From assembly GCA_021815305.1 (NCBI GenBank), contig JAKAHC010000003.1:248001-312000 (forward strand): 64,000 nucleotides of DNA, in the 5' to 3' direction. Shown one piece after another: positions 1 through 9,179 of the stretch (its first letter is position 1; each line of letters starts with the position of its first letter). Position numbers and translations under genes: made by a program. This DNA is from Deltaproteobacteria bacterium (lineage in GTDB: Bacteria > Desulfobacterota > Deferrimicrobia > Deferrimicrobiales > Deferrimicrobiaceae). The notes under the pieces are model-generated. The model saw only the letters and a program-made list of their open reading frames with translations, was not told the DNA's origin and searched no databases.

Positions 1-1
1 C

Positions 2-856
2 ATGTACCCGATCCACACGTTCGGCAGCGAGGCGCAGAAGCGGCGATGGCTTCCTTCCCTCGGATCCGGAAAGGCGGTGGGGTGCTTCGGACTGACCGAG
101 CCGGACCACGGTTCCGACCCCGGCGGGATGAAGACGAAAGCGGTGAGGGACGGGGACCACTACGTCCTCTCCGGCGCGAAGATGTGGATCACCAACGGCT
201 CCATGGCCGACGTGGCGGTGGTGTGGGCCAAGCTCGAAGGCGCGGTGCGGGGGTTCCTCGTAGAGAAGGGGATGCCCGGCTTCTCCGCCCCGGAGATCAA
301 GTCGAAGCTCTCCCTGCGCGCATCCGTCACCTCGGAGCTCATCCTGGAGGACGTGCGGGTGCCGTCGGAGAACCTCCTTCCGGGGGTGCAGGGGCTGAAA
401 GGCCCCCTCATGTGCCTGACGCAGGCGCGGTACGGGATCGCGTGGGGAGCGATCGGGGCTGCGATGGCGTGCTTCGACGAGGCGCTCACGTACACGAAGG
501 AGCGCAGGATGTTCGGCAGGGAGGTCGCCTCCTTCCAGCTGACGCAGGCCAAGCTCGCCGACATGGTGACGCAGATCACGGCCGGCCAGCTGATCGCCCT
601 CAAACTGGGACGGATGAAGGACGCGGGGAAAATGCGGCCGCAGCAGGTGAGCCTCGCCAAGCGCAACAACGTCCGCATGGCGCTCGAAATCGCCCGCACC
701 GCCCGCGGGATGCTGGGGGCCAACGGGATCAGCGACGAGTACCAGGCGATGCGGCACATGTGCAACCTCGAGTCGGTGGACACCTACGAGGGGACGTACG
801 AGATCCACACCCTGGTGCTGGGGAAGGACCTGACCGGCCTCGACGCGGTGTCGTGA
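2..856 (+). CDS. gcdH: Glutaryl-CoA dehydrogenase, C-terminal part (5' truncated by window edge)
   Basis: This is the last 284 codons of an acyl-CoA dehydrogenase; the first visible residues (MYPIHTFGS) belong to the middle of the family, so the gene starts upstream of the window. Visible family features are the FAD-binding stretch GCFGLTEPDHGSD, the WITNG motif, LSLRASVT, and the C-terminal DTYEGTYEIH segment, whose Glu is the expected catalytic base. RHMCNLESVDTYEGT and ARYGIAWGA match glutaryl-CoA dehydrogenases better than short-chain enzymes. Expected reaction: oxidative decarboxylation of glutaryl-CoA to crotonyl-CoA in lysine, tryptophan or aromatic degradation, with electrons going to ETF. 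The CoA transferase that follows 31 bp downstream supports this. A decarboxylating versus non-decarboxylating enzyme cannot be told apart here. Confidence 0.85.
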   Translation: MYPIHTFGSEAQKRRWLPSLGSGKAVGCFGLTEPDHGSDPGGMKTKAVRDGDHYVLSGAKMWITNGSMADVAVVWAKLEGAVRGFLVEKGMPGFSAPEIKSKLSLRASVTSELILEDVRVPSENLLPGVQGLKGPLMCLTQARYGIAWGAIGAAMACFDEALTYTKERRMFGREVASFQLTQAKLADMVTQITAGQLIALKLGRMKDAGKMRPQQVSLAKRNNVRMALEIARTARGMLGANGISDEYQAMRHMCNLESVDTYEGTYEIHTLVLGKDLTGLDAVS

Positions 857-887
857 TGCGTCGGGGAGCGCGCGGAGAGGGTGCACG

Positions 888-2072
888 ATGAGCGGACCGT
901 TGTCGGACGTCCGGGTCCTGGACCTGTCGAGGGTCCTCGCGGGCCCCTTCTGCACCATGATCCTCGGGGACCTCGGGGCGGAGGTGATCAAGGTCGAGCG
1001 TCCGGAAGGGGGGGACGACACCCGCGAGTGGGGTCCGCCGTTCGCCGCCGGGGAGTCCGCGTACTACCTGTCGGTCAACAGGAACAAAAAGAGCGTCCTC
1101 GCCGACCTTGCGTCCCCCGAAGGGCACGGGGTCGTCGCGTCCCTCGCCGCGAAAAGCGACGTGGTCATAGAGAACTTCCGGGTGGGGGTCGCCGAGAAAC
1201 TGGGGCTGGGGTACGCGCAGCTGTCGGCTTCCAACCCGGGGCTGGTGTACCTGAGCATCACCGGCTACGGGCGCACCGGGCCGTACCGGGACCTTCCCGG
1301 GTACGATTTCATCATCCAGGCGATGAGCGGCCTGATGAGCATCACGGGGGAGAAGGAAGGCGAGCCGATGAAGCTCGGGGTGGCCACGGTGGACCTGACC
1401 ACGGGACTCTACGCCGCCGTGGCGATCCTCGCGGCCCTCCGCCGCAGGGACGCCTCCGGCCAGGGACAGCACATCGACGTCTCCCTCATGGACTCGGCCC
1501 TCTCGTGGCTTGCGAACGTGGGGGAGAACTACCTGGTCTCGGGGGAGATCTCCGGGCGGTTCGGCAACGGGCACGCCAGCATCGTGCCGTACCAGGTGTT
1601 CCGGGCGAGCGACGGGTACCTCGCCGTGGGGGTGGGGAACGACAAGCAGTTCCGGAAGTTCTGCGAAATCGCCGGGGCACCCGGACTCGCCGCGGACGAG
1701 AGGTTCGCCACCAACCCCGGGCGCGTCCGGAACCGGGAGGCCCTGATCCCGCTGCTCGAGGACCTCTTCGCCCGGCGGGAGACCCGGTTCTGGATCGGGA
1801 GCCTGTGGAAGGAGGGGATCCCCGCCGGCCCGATCCACACGGTGGACAAGGCGCTCGACGACCCGAACACCGCCGCGAGGGAGATGGTCGTCGAGATGCC
1901 GCACCCGAAGGCCGGATCGGTGCGCCTGATCGGGTCCCCGATGAAGTTCTCCGGAACCCCGGTGGAGTACCGCATGCCGCCTCCCCTGTTGGGGGAGCAC
2001 ACGGAGAAGGTGCTGCGGGACGTCCTGGGGATGTCCGAAGAGGAAGTGCGGGGCTATCGGGTCAGGGAGTAA
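888..2072 (+). CDS. CaiB/BaiF family (class III) CoA transferase
   Basis: A full-length 394-residue class III CoA transferase. The N-terminus (LSDVRVLDLSRVLAGPFC, then DLGAEVIKVERP) is diagnostic for the family. The predicted catalytic aspartate is Asp169 in ATVDLTTGLYAA, the same number as in formyl-CoA transferase. The gene lies 31 bp after glutaryl-CoA dehydrogenase on the same strand, an arrangement common for succinyl-CoA:glutarate CoA transferases, so activation of glutarate or a similar dicarboxylate is the likely role; the substrate is inferred from context only. Its last 19 bp overlap the end of the convergent MBL-fold gene. Confidence 0.85.
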   Translation: MSGPLSDVRVLDLSRVLAGPFCTMILGDLGAEVIKVERPEGGDDTREWGPPFAAGESAYYLSVNRNKKSVLADLASPEGHGVVASLAAKSDVVIENFRVGVAEKLGLGYAQLSASNPGLVYLSITGYGRTGPYRDLPGYDFIIQAMSGLMSITGEKEGEPMKLGVATVDLTTGLYAAVAILAALRRRDASGQGQHIDVSLMDSALSWLANVGENYLVSGEISGRFGNGHASIVPYQVFRASDGYLAVGVGNDKQFRKFCEIAGAPGLAADERFATNPGRVRNREALIPLLEDLFARRETRFWIGSLWKEGIPAGPIHTVDKALDDPNTAAREMVVEMPHPKAGSVRLIGSPMKFSGTPVEYRMPPPLLGEHTEKVLRDVLGMSEEEVRGYRVRE

Positions 2073-2941
2073 GCCCCTTTCCGGAACGAGGCCTCCCCTC
2101 GGGCGATCATCCCGGACAGGTGCTTCGACAGGAGCGCCCATTCCCCGTAGTCGAACCACGGGCCGTCGTGCCCCGGGCCGTAGATCAGCCGGCGGGAGAT
2201 GATCCCGCCACGGGTGCGGGGTTCCCGGAGGAACTCTCGCAGCGATTCCTCCCTGCGGTCGATCACGGCGAGGTAGGCATCCATTTTCCCGGCGATGGGG
2301 CCGCGGTGGACCGGCCCCTCGTGGGAGACCACGAAGACCTCCGCGGCGATTCCCGCCAGGCGTTGCGCGGATCGCCGGAACTCCCCGATCCCGCACGGCG
2401 CGTCGCCGTACCAGGGACCGAATTCCGTCAGGTCGTAGTCCCCCAGGAACAGGATCCCGTCGTCGGGGAAGTGGAGGCACAGGTGTCCCGGCGTGTGGCC
2501 GGGGGCGACCACCGCGATCGCCCGGGTGTCCCCGAAGCGAAGCTCTTCCCCGTCGGCGATCTTGCGGGCCACCTTCCTCGGCGTGAAGGGAAACTTCTCC
2601 GCAAACAGGTTCCGGTAGAACGCCTCCCATTCGGTGCCGGGAACGCCGTACCAGGCCAGAAGCGTTTCGAGGGATTCGAGGGCCGGGGCGTCCGCCGTCG
2701 ACGACCACACTTCCGTGTCCGGGAGGAGCGCAAGGAAGGGGAAATGGTCTTCGTGATAATGGGTCATCACCACGGCGGCGATGCCTTCTTCCCGCCGGAG
2801 CCGTTCGATTTCCGCCGCGTCCGATCCGGCGTCGACCAGGTATCCTCCCCCGTCCCGGACGTAGAGGGAGTGCGCGCAGGGGTACCGTCCGCCCTTTCCC
2901 CCCTCCACGAGCCAGATCCGGTCCGAAAGCCGCGTGATCAT
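2054..2941 (-). CDS. MBL-fold metallo-hydrolase
   Basis: A 295-residue metallo-beta-lactamase-fold protein. The metal-binding motif reads THYHEDH near residue 68, followed by PGHTPGH, GDYD and the late VVSHEG histidine, so all usual metal ligands are present. The ATG at 2941 fits the usual fold onset (ITRLSDRIWLVEG). A GGAGG-like stretch lies about 13 nt upstream. It sits 38 bp behind murJ on the same strand and is probably co-transcribed with it. Substrates of this superfamily range from glyoxalase II thioesters to phosphodiesters; nothing here discriminates. Confidence 0.8.
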   Translation of the reverse strand: MITRLSDRIWLVEGGKGGRYPCAHSLYVRDGGGYLVDAGSDAAEIERLRREEGIAAVVMTHYHEDHFPFLALLPDTEVWSSTADAPALESLETLLAWYGVPGTEWEAFYRNLFAEKFPFTPRKVARKIADGEELRFGDTRAIAVVAPGHTPGHLCLHFPDDGILFLGDYDLTEFGPWYGDAPCGIGEFRRSAQRLAGIAAEVFVVSHEGPVHRGPIAGKMDAYLAVIDRREESLREFLREPRTRGGIISRRLIYGPGHDGPWFDYGEWALLSKHLSGMIARGEASFRKGAYSLTR

Positions 2942-2979
2942 TCCGGCGTTTGTCCTCCCGCTCCCGCCCCGGGACGGCT

Positions 2980-4590
2980 TTACCGCCCCGGAGGGCAGAG
3001 AGGTCCGGCGGCGTCGGGAGCGGTCGACGGCGGGTGGAGCAGGTCCTGCCTGCGCCGGATCGACCGCGCCGTGGAACTCCGCATCAGGAAGGCGAGAAGG
3101 AAGTAGGTCGCGCCGATCGCCGCCGCTCCCGCGGAGAACCGCGCCACCGCCCCCCACAACGTCTCCCAGGAGAGGAACCGCGCGACGGCGGAAATCCCGT
3201 ACCGTCCGACCGCCCCCGCGAGGATCGCGGCGAGCGCCATCTTCCCGTACTCGGCAAGCTCGGGGATCCCCCTGCGACCCACCGTCCTGCGCATGAGGAT
3301 CCCGTAGAGCGCCCCCGCGTACAGGAAGATCCCCACCGTGCTCGCCAGGGCGAGGCCGAAAACGCCGTAGGACTGCTGCAGGAGGTAATACACCGGGAGG
3401 GCGACGATCCACGCCCCCGTGCCCACGAGCGTGGGGGTCCAGGTGTCCTTCATCGCGAAGAAGCCGCGGGACACGATCGCCTGGAAGCACCAGAACGGGA
3501 TCCCGAGGCCGAAGGCGGACAGGGCGCTGGCGGTGTGCAGGGTGTCGTCGATGTTGAACGCGCCCCTCTGGTAGACCACGAGCACCGCCTCCCGGGAGAG
3601 GACGGAGACGATCGCCGCCATCCCCGCGGAGACGAGGAACACCCACCGCAGGGTGAGGGAGAGGGTGTCCCACATCTCCTCCTTCTTCCCCAGCGCCACC
3701 AGCCCCGAGAGGAACGGGTACGACGCCACCCCCGATGCCTGTCCGAAGATGCCGACGGGCACCAGCATCAGGCGCCGCGCGTTGTTCAGCCAGGTGATCG
3801 CTCCCACGAGCAGGAACGATCCGAACACCCGGGTGGTCCACTCGTCCACCACGACCAGGGAGAATCCCAGCATGATGGGGATGGACAGGCGGATGAACTC
3901 CCGCAGGCCCGGATCGGAGAGGTCGATCCGCGGGCGGTAGGAAAAGTTCCCGCGGCTGGCCCCGTACACCTGCAGGGCGAAGTTCCCGACGAACGACCCC
4001 GCCACGACCCCCCAGGCGAACCCCTCCATCCCGTGCTCGCGCCCGGCCAGGAGGCCCCCTGCGATGATCGAGGCGTTGTAGACGAGAGGGGCCAGCGCCG
4101 GCAGGAAGAACTGTTTTCGCGCGTACTGGATCGCCATCAGGAGTCCGCCGAGGTAGAAGAAGATCTGCGCGGGGAGGACGATCCGCGTGAGCCGCGCCGC
4201 CACGGCCGACTGGCCCGCGGTGAAACCGGGGGCGACGAGGGGAATGATCCGTCCCGCGAGGAATTCCCCGAGCACGATGAAGAAGACCATGGCGACCCCC
4301 ATCACCGTGGCGATCGCGGAGAACGACCGGAACCCCTCCTCCTCCCGCCCTTCCGCGAGGTACCGGGCGAAGATCGGGATGAAGGTGATCGACAGCGCCC
4401 CGCCCGCAAGCAGGTAATTGAGGAAGTCGGGGATCGTGAACGCCGCGAAGTAGGCGTCCGTGTTGGGGGTGGCGCCGTGCTGGTAGGCGATCACGGCGTC
4501 GCGAGCGTACCCCAGTACCCGGGAGAGGAACACCGAGGCCATCATCAGCGCCGCGGCGCGCCTCATCTGTCGGCCGGCGGAATCCTGCAT
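2980..4590 (-). CDS. murJ: Lipid II flippase MurJ (MviN family)
   Basis: A 536-residue polytopic membrane protein of the MOP superfamily. The N-terminal SVFLSRVLGYARD segment and TPNTDAYFAAFTIPDFL are hallmarks of MurJ, which flips lipid II across the inner membrane for peptidoglycan synthesis. About 14 hydrophobic segments can be counted, as expected. The ATG at 4590 has no clear ribosome site; a TATAGT -10-like box (4598-4603, minus strand) lies so close that the message may be nearly leaderless, or translation may begin at the internal Met codon at 4566. The tail is Arg-rich and cytoplasmic. Confidence 0.93.
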   Translation of the reverse strand: MQDSAGRQMRRAAALMMASVFLSRVLGYARDAVIAYQHGATPNTDAYFAAFTIPDFLNYLLAGGALSITFIPIFARYLAEGREEEGFRSFSAIATVMGVAMVFFIVLGEFLAGRIIPLVAPGFTAGQSAVAARLTRIVLPAQIFFYLGGLLMAIQYARKQFFLPALAPLVYNASIIAGGLLAGREHGMEGFAWGVVAGSFVGNFALQVYGASRGNFSYRPRIDLSDPGLREFIRLSIPIMLGFSLVVVDEWTTRVFGSFLLVGAITWLNNARRLMLVPVGIFGQASGVASYPFLSGLVALGKKEEMWDTLSLTLRWVFLVSAGMAAIVSVLSREAVLVVYQRGAFNIDDTLHTASALSAFGLGIPFWCFQAIVSRGFFAMKDTWTPTLVGTGAWIVALPVYYLLQQSYGVFGLALASTVGIFLYAGALYGILMRRTVGRRGIPELAEYGKMALAAILAGAVGRYGISAVARFLSWETLWGAVARFSAGAAAIGATYFLLAFLMRSSTARSIRRRQDLLHPPSTAPDAAGPLCPPGR

Positions 4591-4818
4591 GGTTGAAACT
4601 ATACCGCAGAACCGGGGAATCCATGGAATTTGCCGTCACAGGGAAGGGGTCAGGCCCGGGGTGTTTCCTTTGCGGGCGGGGAAGCGGACGCGCATGAGGC
4701 TATAATCGAATGCTTGGGGAAGGACTCCACCGCGTTTTGCCGGACCGACGCGTGCGGTGGGGTCATCGACCCGCGCTCCGGCATTGTCGGAGGAAATCAT
4801 GGGGCCGAGGTGAACGAA

Positions 4819-5898
4819 ATGGCGTTATTCGAGAAAAAGGAAACCGCGCAAGGGGCGACCCCGGAAGCCGTTCTCTCCGCGCTGTCGAAGGTGATGGACC
4901 CGGAACTGGGGAAGGACCTCGTGACGCTGAACATGATCCGCAATGTGAAGGTCTCGGGGGGGGAGGTGGAGCTGGACCTGGTCCTCACAACGCCCGCCTG
5001 CCCGATGAAGAACAGCATCAGGGCGTCCGTGGAACAGGCGGTCCGCGGCGTCCCCGGGGTTTCCTCCGTCCTGGTGCGGCTCTCCTCCGACGTCCGGCCG
5101 GCGAAGAACCCGATGGAGGGGCGCCGACCGGTGGAGGGGGTGCGAAACGTCGTGGCCGTCGCCTCGGGGAAGGGAGGGGTGGGAAAGTCCACGATCAGTG
5201 CGAATCTTGCGGTGGCGCTGGCCCGTTCCGGCGCCCGGGTGGGGCTGCTGGACGCCGACATCTACGGACCCTCCGTGCCGACCCTCTTCAACATGAAGGG
5301 GCACAGGCTCACGGGGGACAACGGGAAGATCGTGCCCGCGCAAGCCCATGGGCTGAAGATCGTGTCGATCGGGTTTCTCCTGGAGGACGACAGCCCGGTC
5401 ATCTGGCGCGGGCCGATGCTCATGAAGGGGCTCGAGCAGTTCCTCCACGGGACGAAGTGGGGGGAGCTCGACTACCTCGTGATCGATCTTCCCCCGGGCA
5501 CGGGAGACGTCCAGATTTCGCTGGCGCAGATGACGCCGGTGGCGGGAGCGGTGGTGGTCACCACGCCGCAGGACCTTGCGCTGATCGACGTAAGGAAGGC
5601 GGTGCGGATGTTCGAGCAGGTGGGGGTTCCCATCCTGGGCGTGGTGGAGAACATGAGCTACTTCCTGTGCCCGCACTGCGCGTCCCGGAGCGAGATTTTC
5701 GGCCACGGCGGGGCAAGGACGGCATGCGCGGAAATGGGGCTCCGTTTCCTGGGCGAGGTCCCGCTGCAGGTGGAGCTTCGGGTGGCGTCGGATGCCGGGA
5801 GCCCGCTGGTGGCGACATCCCCCGACACCCTGGCGGCGCAGGCGATCGCGAAGGCGGCGGAGGAGTCCGCCGCCGCCCTCTCCCTCCTGAACTTATAA
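4819..5898 (+). CDS. apbC: Mrp/NBP35 family Fe-S cluster carrier ATPase
   Basis: A 359-residue P-loop ATPase that binds and delivers Fe-S clusters in the cytoplasm. Residues 1-85 form a DUF59/MIP18-like domain (EAVLSALSKVMDPELGKDLV, TTPACPMK). The deviant Walker A is ASGKGGVGKST (about 116-125), followed by DADIYGPSVP and DLPPGTGD. The C-terminal CPHC pair (LCPHCASRSEIFG) is the bridging cluster site. The ATG at 4819 is preferred because GAGG lies 8 nt upstream; longer in-frame extension upstream carries no family similarity. A lone TATAAT at 4701-4706 may be the -10 of its promoter. Its stop codon touches the downstream repeat cluster. Confidence 0.93.
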   Translation: MALFEKKETAQGATPEAVLSALSKVMDPELGKDLVTLNMIRNVKVSGGEVELDLVLTTPACPMKNSIRASVEQAVRGVPGVSSVLVRLSSDVRPAKNPMEGRRPVEGVRNVVAVASGKGGVGKSTISANLAVALARSGARVGLLDADIYGPSVPTLFNMKGHRLTGDNGKIVPAQAHGLKIVSIGFLLEDDSPVIWRGPMLMKGLEQFLHGTKWGELDYLVIDLPPGTGDVQISLAQMTPVAGAVVVTTPQDLALIDVRKAVRMFEQVGVPILGVVENMSYFLCPHCASRSEIFGHGGARTACAEMGLRFLGEVPLQVELRVASDAGSPLVATSPDTLAAQAIAKAAEESAAALSLLNL

Positions 5899-6016
5899 AA
5901 GGGGACGTTGCTACAATATTCCATCCAGAAAAAAAGACAGTCGGGGTGAATTTTGTAGCAACGTCCCCTTTTGTCGTTTTGTAGCAACGTCCCCTTTTAC
6001 GTCCCCTTTTACGTCT
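5897..6016. repeat. Inverted and direct repeats of GTAGCAACGTCCCCTTTT
   Basis: The 18-mer GTAGCAACGTCCCCTTTT occurs inverted at 5897-5914 and direct at 5955-5972 and 5981-5998, followed by two shorter partial copies (ACGTCCCCTTTT at 5999-6010, ACGTC at 6011). The first two copies form a hairpin-capable pair with a 40-nt loop, and similarity extends 7 bp further into the loop side with one mismatch. The cluster begins on the stop codon of mrp and fills the space between two convergent genes. It could be a transcription terminator, a REP-like element or a mobile-element remnant; no transposase is adjacent. Confidence 0.8.
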
Positions 6017-6020
6017 TCCG

Positions 6021-6626
6021 TTATTGGCCCTCCATCTCCCGGGTGGGGTAGGAGAAGTACTCGTGGGACTGGATGTTCGCCCAGAACTCCTCGAGGTCCT
6101 TGGAGAGGACGAGCAGGTCGTGCCGCATGCCGATCTGGTCGCGAACGTGGCCTCGGAAGGTGGCCTCGAGCCGGAACCCCAGCTTCTCGAAGACCCGCCT
6201 TGCCCCCGGCTGCGTATCCATCACCTCGGCGACCACTTTCTCGAGCCCCGACTTCAACGCGTGCAGGAACAGTTCATTGGCGAGAACGCTCCCCAGCCCT
6301 TTCCGGTGGAAATCCCTCGCCACGACGATCCGGATCGTTCCGACGTGTTTCATCCACCCGCCGAGGTTCTTGTGGAGCGTGGCGTCCGCCACGATGTCGT
6401 CGCCCCTGAACGCCAGAAGCGGATAGATCCGATCGTAGTTGAGCTCCGCAGCCCACCGTTCGACGACGGAAGGGTCGGTGACGTTCTCCTTCAGGAAAAG
6501 CCGGTCCGACTCCGGCAGGCGCTGGAAGAAGGTGAACAGTTCCTCTTTGTCCTTCCGCTCGAACGGTTTGAGAGTGATCGTCGAACCGTCCTTCAGCTTG
6601 AAATCTTTCGGATATTCCCGGTTCAT
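6021..6626 (-). CDS. GNAT family N-acetyltransferase
   Basis: A 201-residue GNAT-fold protein. The acetyl-CoA binding signature is RIVVARDFHRKGLGSVLANEL, followed by ARRVFEKLGFRLEATFRGHV near the C-terminus. The start MNREYPKDF is chosen because GGAAAGGAG lies about 7 nt upstream; a longer in-frame reading to 6692 would run through the promoter. The acceptor substrate cannot be read from sequence. It stands alone between the repeat cluster and aconitase. Confidence 0.8.
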   Translation of the reverse strand: MNREYPKDFKLKDGSTITLKPFERKDKEELFTFFQRLPESDRLFLKENVTDPSVVERWAAELNYDRIYPLLAFRGDDIVADATLHKNLGGWMKHVGTIRIVVARDFHRKGLGSVLANELFLHALKSGLEKVVAEVMDTQPGARRVFEKLGFRLEATFRGHVRDQIGMRHDLLVLSKDLEEFWANIQSHEYFSYPTREMEGQ

Positions 6627-6690
6627 GGCACGATCTCCTTTCCCGCGGACGTGGACACCACGCAATCGCGTAACTTGTGGTTTTAAAACC

Positions 6691-6718
6691 ATTATAATAG
6701 CCGCCGGACCCGGCGCAA
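6691..6718 (-). promoter_or_regulatory. Promoter of the GNAT gene
   Basis: On the minus strand a -35-like TTGCGC (6713-6718) and a consensus -10 TATAAT (6691-6696) are separated by 16 bp. This puts the transcript start near 6684 and leaves a leader of about 58 nt before the ATG at 6626. The pair was found by eye and is untested. Confidence 0.5.
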
Positions 6719-6788
6719 CGGGAAAAGGGGAAGAGAGGGGGAGGTGCGGGGTCGTTCCCCGCGCCCCCCCCTGCGTTGCGGAACGATC

Positions 6789-8744
6789 TCAGAACGAGCC
6801 CTTCTCCTTCGTGTAGGCCAGGCGTCCGCCGGCCAGGATGATGTCGATCTGCCGGCCCGTGAGGGAGTGCGTGACATCGAAATCGAACCCCTGGGTCACG
6901 TTCCGTGCCTTCACTTTCGAACCTTTCCGGATCGCCTCCCGCACGTTCGGGATCTCGATCCGGTCGCCCTGGGCGATCCGGTCGTAGTCCGCCTCGTCCG
7001 CAAAGAGGAACGGCACGATGCCGAAGTTGATCAGGTTCGCGGCATGGATCCGCTCGAACGACCTGGTGATGACCGCCCGGACTCCCAGGTGGCTCGGGCA
7101 GATCGCCGCGTGCTCCCGCGAGGAGCCCTGCCCGTAAGAGAGCGCGCCGACGACCACGTTGTGGACCCCCCTGGCCTTGTTCTCCAGCGCCCGCTTGCTG
7201 AAGGTGGGATCCACGCCCTCGAAGACGTACTCGGCGTATTTGGCGATGTTGGAGCGGTATTTCAGCCGCGCGCCGGCGGGCATGATGTGGTCCGTGGTGA
7301 TCTTGTCTCCCACCTTGAGCGCCACCTCGCCGCGGATCGTTTCCGGCAGGGGGGCGCTCTCCGGCGGTTTGCCGATGTTCGGCCCGCGCCGGACAGGGAC
7401 GTTCGACCCGTCCTCCGCGGGGGGCAGGATCATCGTGTCGTCGATCTGGAATTTTCCGGGTACCTTCACGTCGGGGTACGGGATCCCCATCTCCGCCGCC
7501 ACGTCGCGCGGGTCGGCCATCTCCCCCTTGAGCGCGCATGCGGCCGCCGTCTCCGTCGACACGAGGAAGATCCCCGCGTCCCGGGTCCCCGAGCGCCCCT
7601 CGAAGTTCCGGTTGTTCGTCCGCACGGACACTCCCCCCGACGGCGGGGCCTGCCCCGCGCCGATGCAGAAGCCGCACGCGGTCTCCAGGATCCGGGCCCC
7701 CGCCCCCACGAGCGTGGCGATGCTGCTCTCCCTGGCCGCCATCTGGAGCACCTGGCGCGATCCCGGCGCGACCCCGAACGAAACGTTCGTGCTGACGGTG
7801 CGGCCCGAAAGGATCCTCGCCAGCGTGGTGATGTCCTTGTAGGAGGCGTTGGTGCACGACCCGACGAGCACCTGGTCGACCTTCTTCCCCGAGAGGTCCC
7901 TCACCCGCTTGACGTTATCCGGGCTGTGCGGCATCGCGACCATCGGCTCGAGCTTCGAAAGGTCGATCCCGATCTCCCGGTCGTACTTCGCGGACGGGTC
8001 GGCCTTGAGCTTCACCCACGCACCCTCGCGGCCCTGGGCCTTGAGGAACGTCTTCGTCACCCTGTCGGAGGGGAAGATCGACGTGGTCACGCCGAGCTCC
8101 GCGCCCATGTTCGTTATCGTGGCCCGCTCCGGCACCGACAGCGTTTCCACGCCGTCTCCCCCGTACTCCACGATGCACCCGACGTTCCCCTTGGTGGTCA
8201 GGATCTCCAGCAGCTTGAGGATCACGTCCTTCGCGGCCACCCAGGGCTGGAGCCGCCCGGTGAGGTTCACCCGGATCACCCGGGGGTACGTCATGTAGAA
8301 GGGGCCTCCCGCCATCGCCACGGCGACGTCCAGCCCCCCGGCCCCGATCGCCATCATCCCGATGCCCCCGCCGGTCGGCGTGTGGGAGTCGGACCCAAGG
8401 AGCGTCTTCCCCGGCGCGCCGAACCGCTCGAGGTGGACCTGGTGGCATATGCCGTTTCCCGCCCGGGAGAAGCGGATCCCGTGCCGGGCCGCCACCGTCT
8501 GCAGGTAGAGGTGGTCGTCGGCGTTCTCGAAGCCTTCCTGCAAGGTGTTGTGGTCGACGTAGGAAACCGACACCTCGGTCTTCACGCGGGGGACGCCCAT
8601 CGCCTCGAACTGCAGGTACGCCATCGTTCCGGTCGCGTCCTGCGTAAGGGTCTGGTCGATCCGGACGGCGATTTCCTTGCCGGACTTCCTGTCGCCTGCC
8701 TCGTAGTGCGCGTCGACGATCTTCTGAACGATATTCTTTCCCAC
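6789..8744 (-). CDS. Aconitate hydratase, short (Aquifex-type) form
   Basis: A 651-residue aconitase, shorter than the roughly 900-residue AcnA. It resembles the compact 'putative aconitase, Aquifex type' group found in many anaerobes. The [4Fe-4S] ligands are visible: Cys in VGSCTNAS and the CGFC pair in ETACGFCIGAGQ. Other landmarks are LLGSDSHTPTGGG and, in the swivel domain, YGQGSSREHAA. It would isomerise citrate and isocitrate in the TCA cycle and so work with the citrate synthase at 55 kb. The start is a GTG at 8744 with GGAGGAG about 9 nt upstream. Confidence 0.9.
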   Translation of the reverse strand: MGKNIVQKIVDAHYEAGDRKSGKEIAVRIDQTLTQDATGTMAYLQFEAMGVPRVKTEVSVSYVDHNTLQEGFENADDHLYLQTVAARHGIRFSRAGNGICHQVHLERFGAPGKTLLGSDSHTPTGGGIGMMAIGAGGLDVAVAMAGGPFYMTYPRVIRVNLTGRLQPWVAAKDVILKLLEILTTKGNVGCIVEYGGDGVETLSVPERATITNMGAELGVTTSIFPSDRVTKTFLKAQGREGAWVKLKADPSAKYDREIGIDLSKLEPMVAMPHSPDNVKRVRDLSGKKVDQVLVGSCTNASYKDITTLARILSGRTVSTNVSFGVAPGSRQVLQMAARESSIATLVGAGARILETACGFCIGAGQAPPSGGVSVRTNNRNFEGRSGTRDAGIFLVSTETAAACALKGEMADPRDVAAEMGIPYPDVKVPGKFQIDDTMILPPAEDGSNVPVRRGPNIGKPPESAPLPETIRGEVALKVGDKITTDHIMPAGARLKYRSNIAKYAEYVFEGVDPTFSKRALENKARGVHNVVVGALSYGQGSSREHAAICPSHLGVRAVITRSFERIHAANLINFGIVPFLFADEADYDRIAQGDRIEIPNVREAIRKGSKVKARNVTQGFDFDVTHSLTGRQIDIILAGGRLAYTKEKGSF

Positions 8745-8830
8745 GACTTCTCTCCTCCCCCCTCCCGGGCACGATATGTGGCTGCTGGTAAGGAACGGTG
8801 CGGACGGCGTCCCATCGAAAAATCGCTCAC

Positions 8831-8859
8831 ATCATACGCAGGCCAAGGGGGGAAATCAA
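8831..8859 (-). promoter_or_regulatory. Promoter of the aconitase gene
   Basis: Minus-strand -35 TTGATT (8854-8859) and -10 TATGAT (8831-8836) are separated by 17 bp, giving a leader of about 80 nt before the GTG at 8744. An imperfect 15-bp palindrome (GACCATATTATGATC, 8890-8904; 12 of 15 positions symmetric) lies about 30 bp upstream and could be an activator or repressor site. The rest of 8745-9179 contains the porin promoter and no gene that I can support. Confidence 0.5.
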
Positions 8860-8995
8860 CATCGGCGGATTCGGGTGGTCTGTTGGTCTGACCATATTAT
8901 GATCCGCTCGTTTCTGTGAATAGCCATGTGTTTTCAGCCTGTTGCGGTTTTAGAACCTCCACGGAAGATGACGTGCCCATGAGGTCAAAAATCTC

Positions 8996-9024
8996 TTGCT
9001 TCCTCTTTGTCCACAGTATACAAT
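8996..9024 (+). promoter_or_regulatory. Promoter of the porin-cytochrome operon, with GTATAC site
   Basis: A -35 TTGCTT (8996-9001) and -10 TACAAT (9019-9024) are 17 bp apart. The hexamer palindrome GTATAC (9016-9021) overlaps the -10. Similar GTATAC sites lie at the starts of two other cytochrome transcription units and of citrate synthase. The inferred leader is about 150 nt before the barrel gene start at 9180. Confidence 0.45.
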
Positions 9025-9179
9025 CTGCGCATCGTCGCCGCCCTGCGGTCTGGAACATCGGTCGGCGGGGCCGCAATGGAACGGCAAAGCGAAATAGTGG
9101 ATTCGATCGCACGGAATCATCCAAGTCCTCTTCTTCCCGTGTTACGTGCGACACATCCCTGCAGAGAGGTGGAGCGGTG

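Noticed and set aside
729-2708. Long minus-strand open frame opposite the dehydrogenase and CoA transferase genes
   Set aside because: It is an antisense shadow typical of high-GC DNA: Arg/Pro/Gly-rich, no recognisable domain, and it crosses several well-supported genes.
8916-9179. Upstream extension of the barrel protein to an ATG at 8916
   Set aside because: The extension would cover the promoter and precede the signal peptide; the ATG at 9180 has a proper ribosome site and signal sequence.
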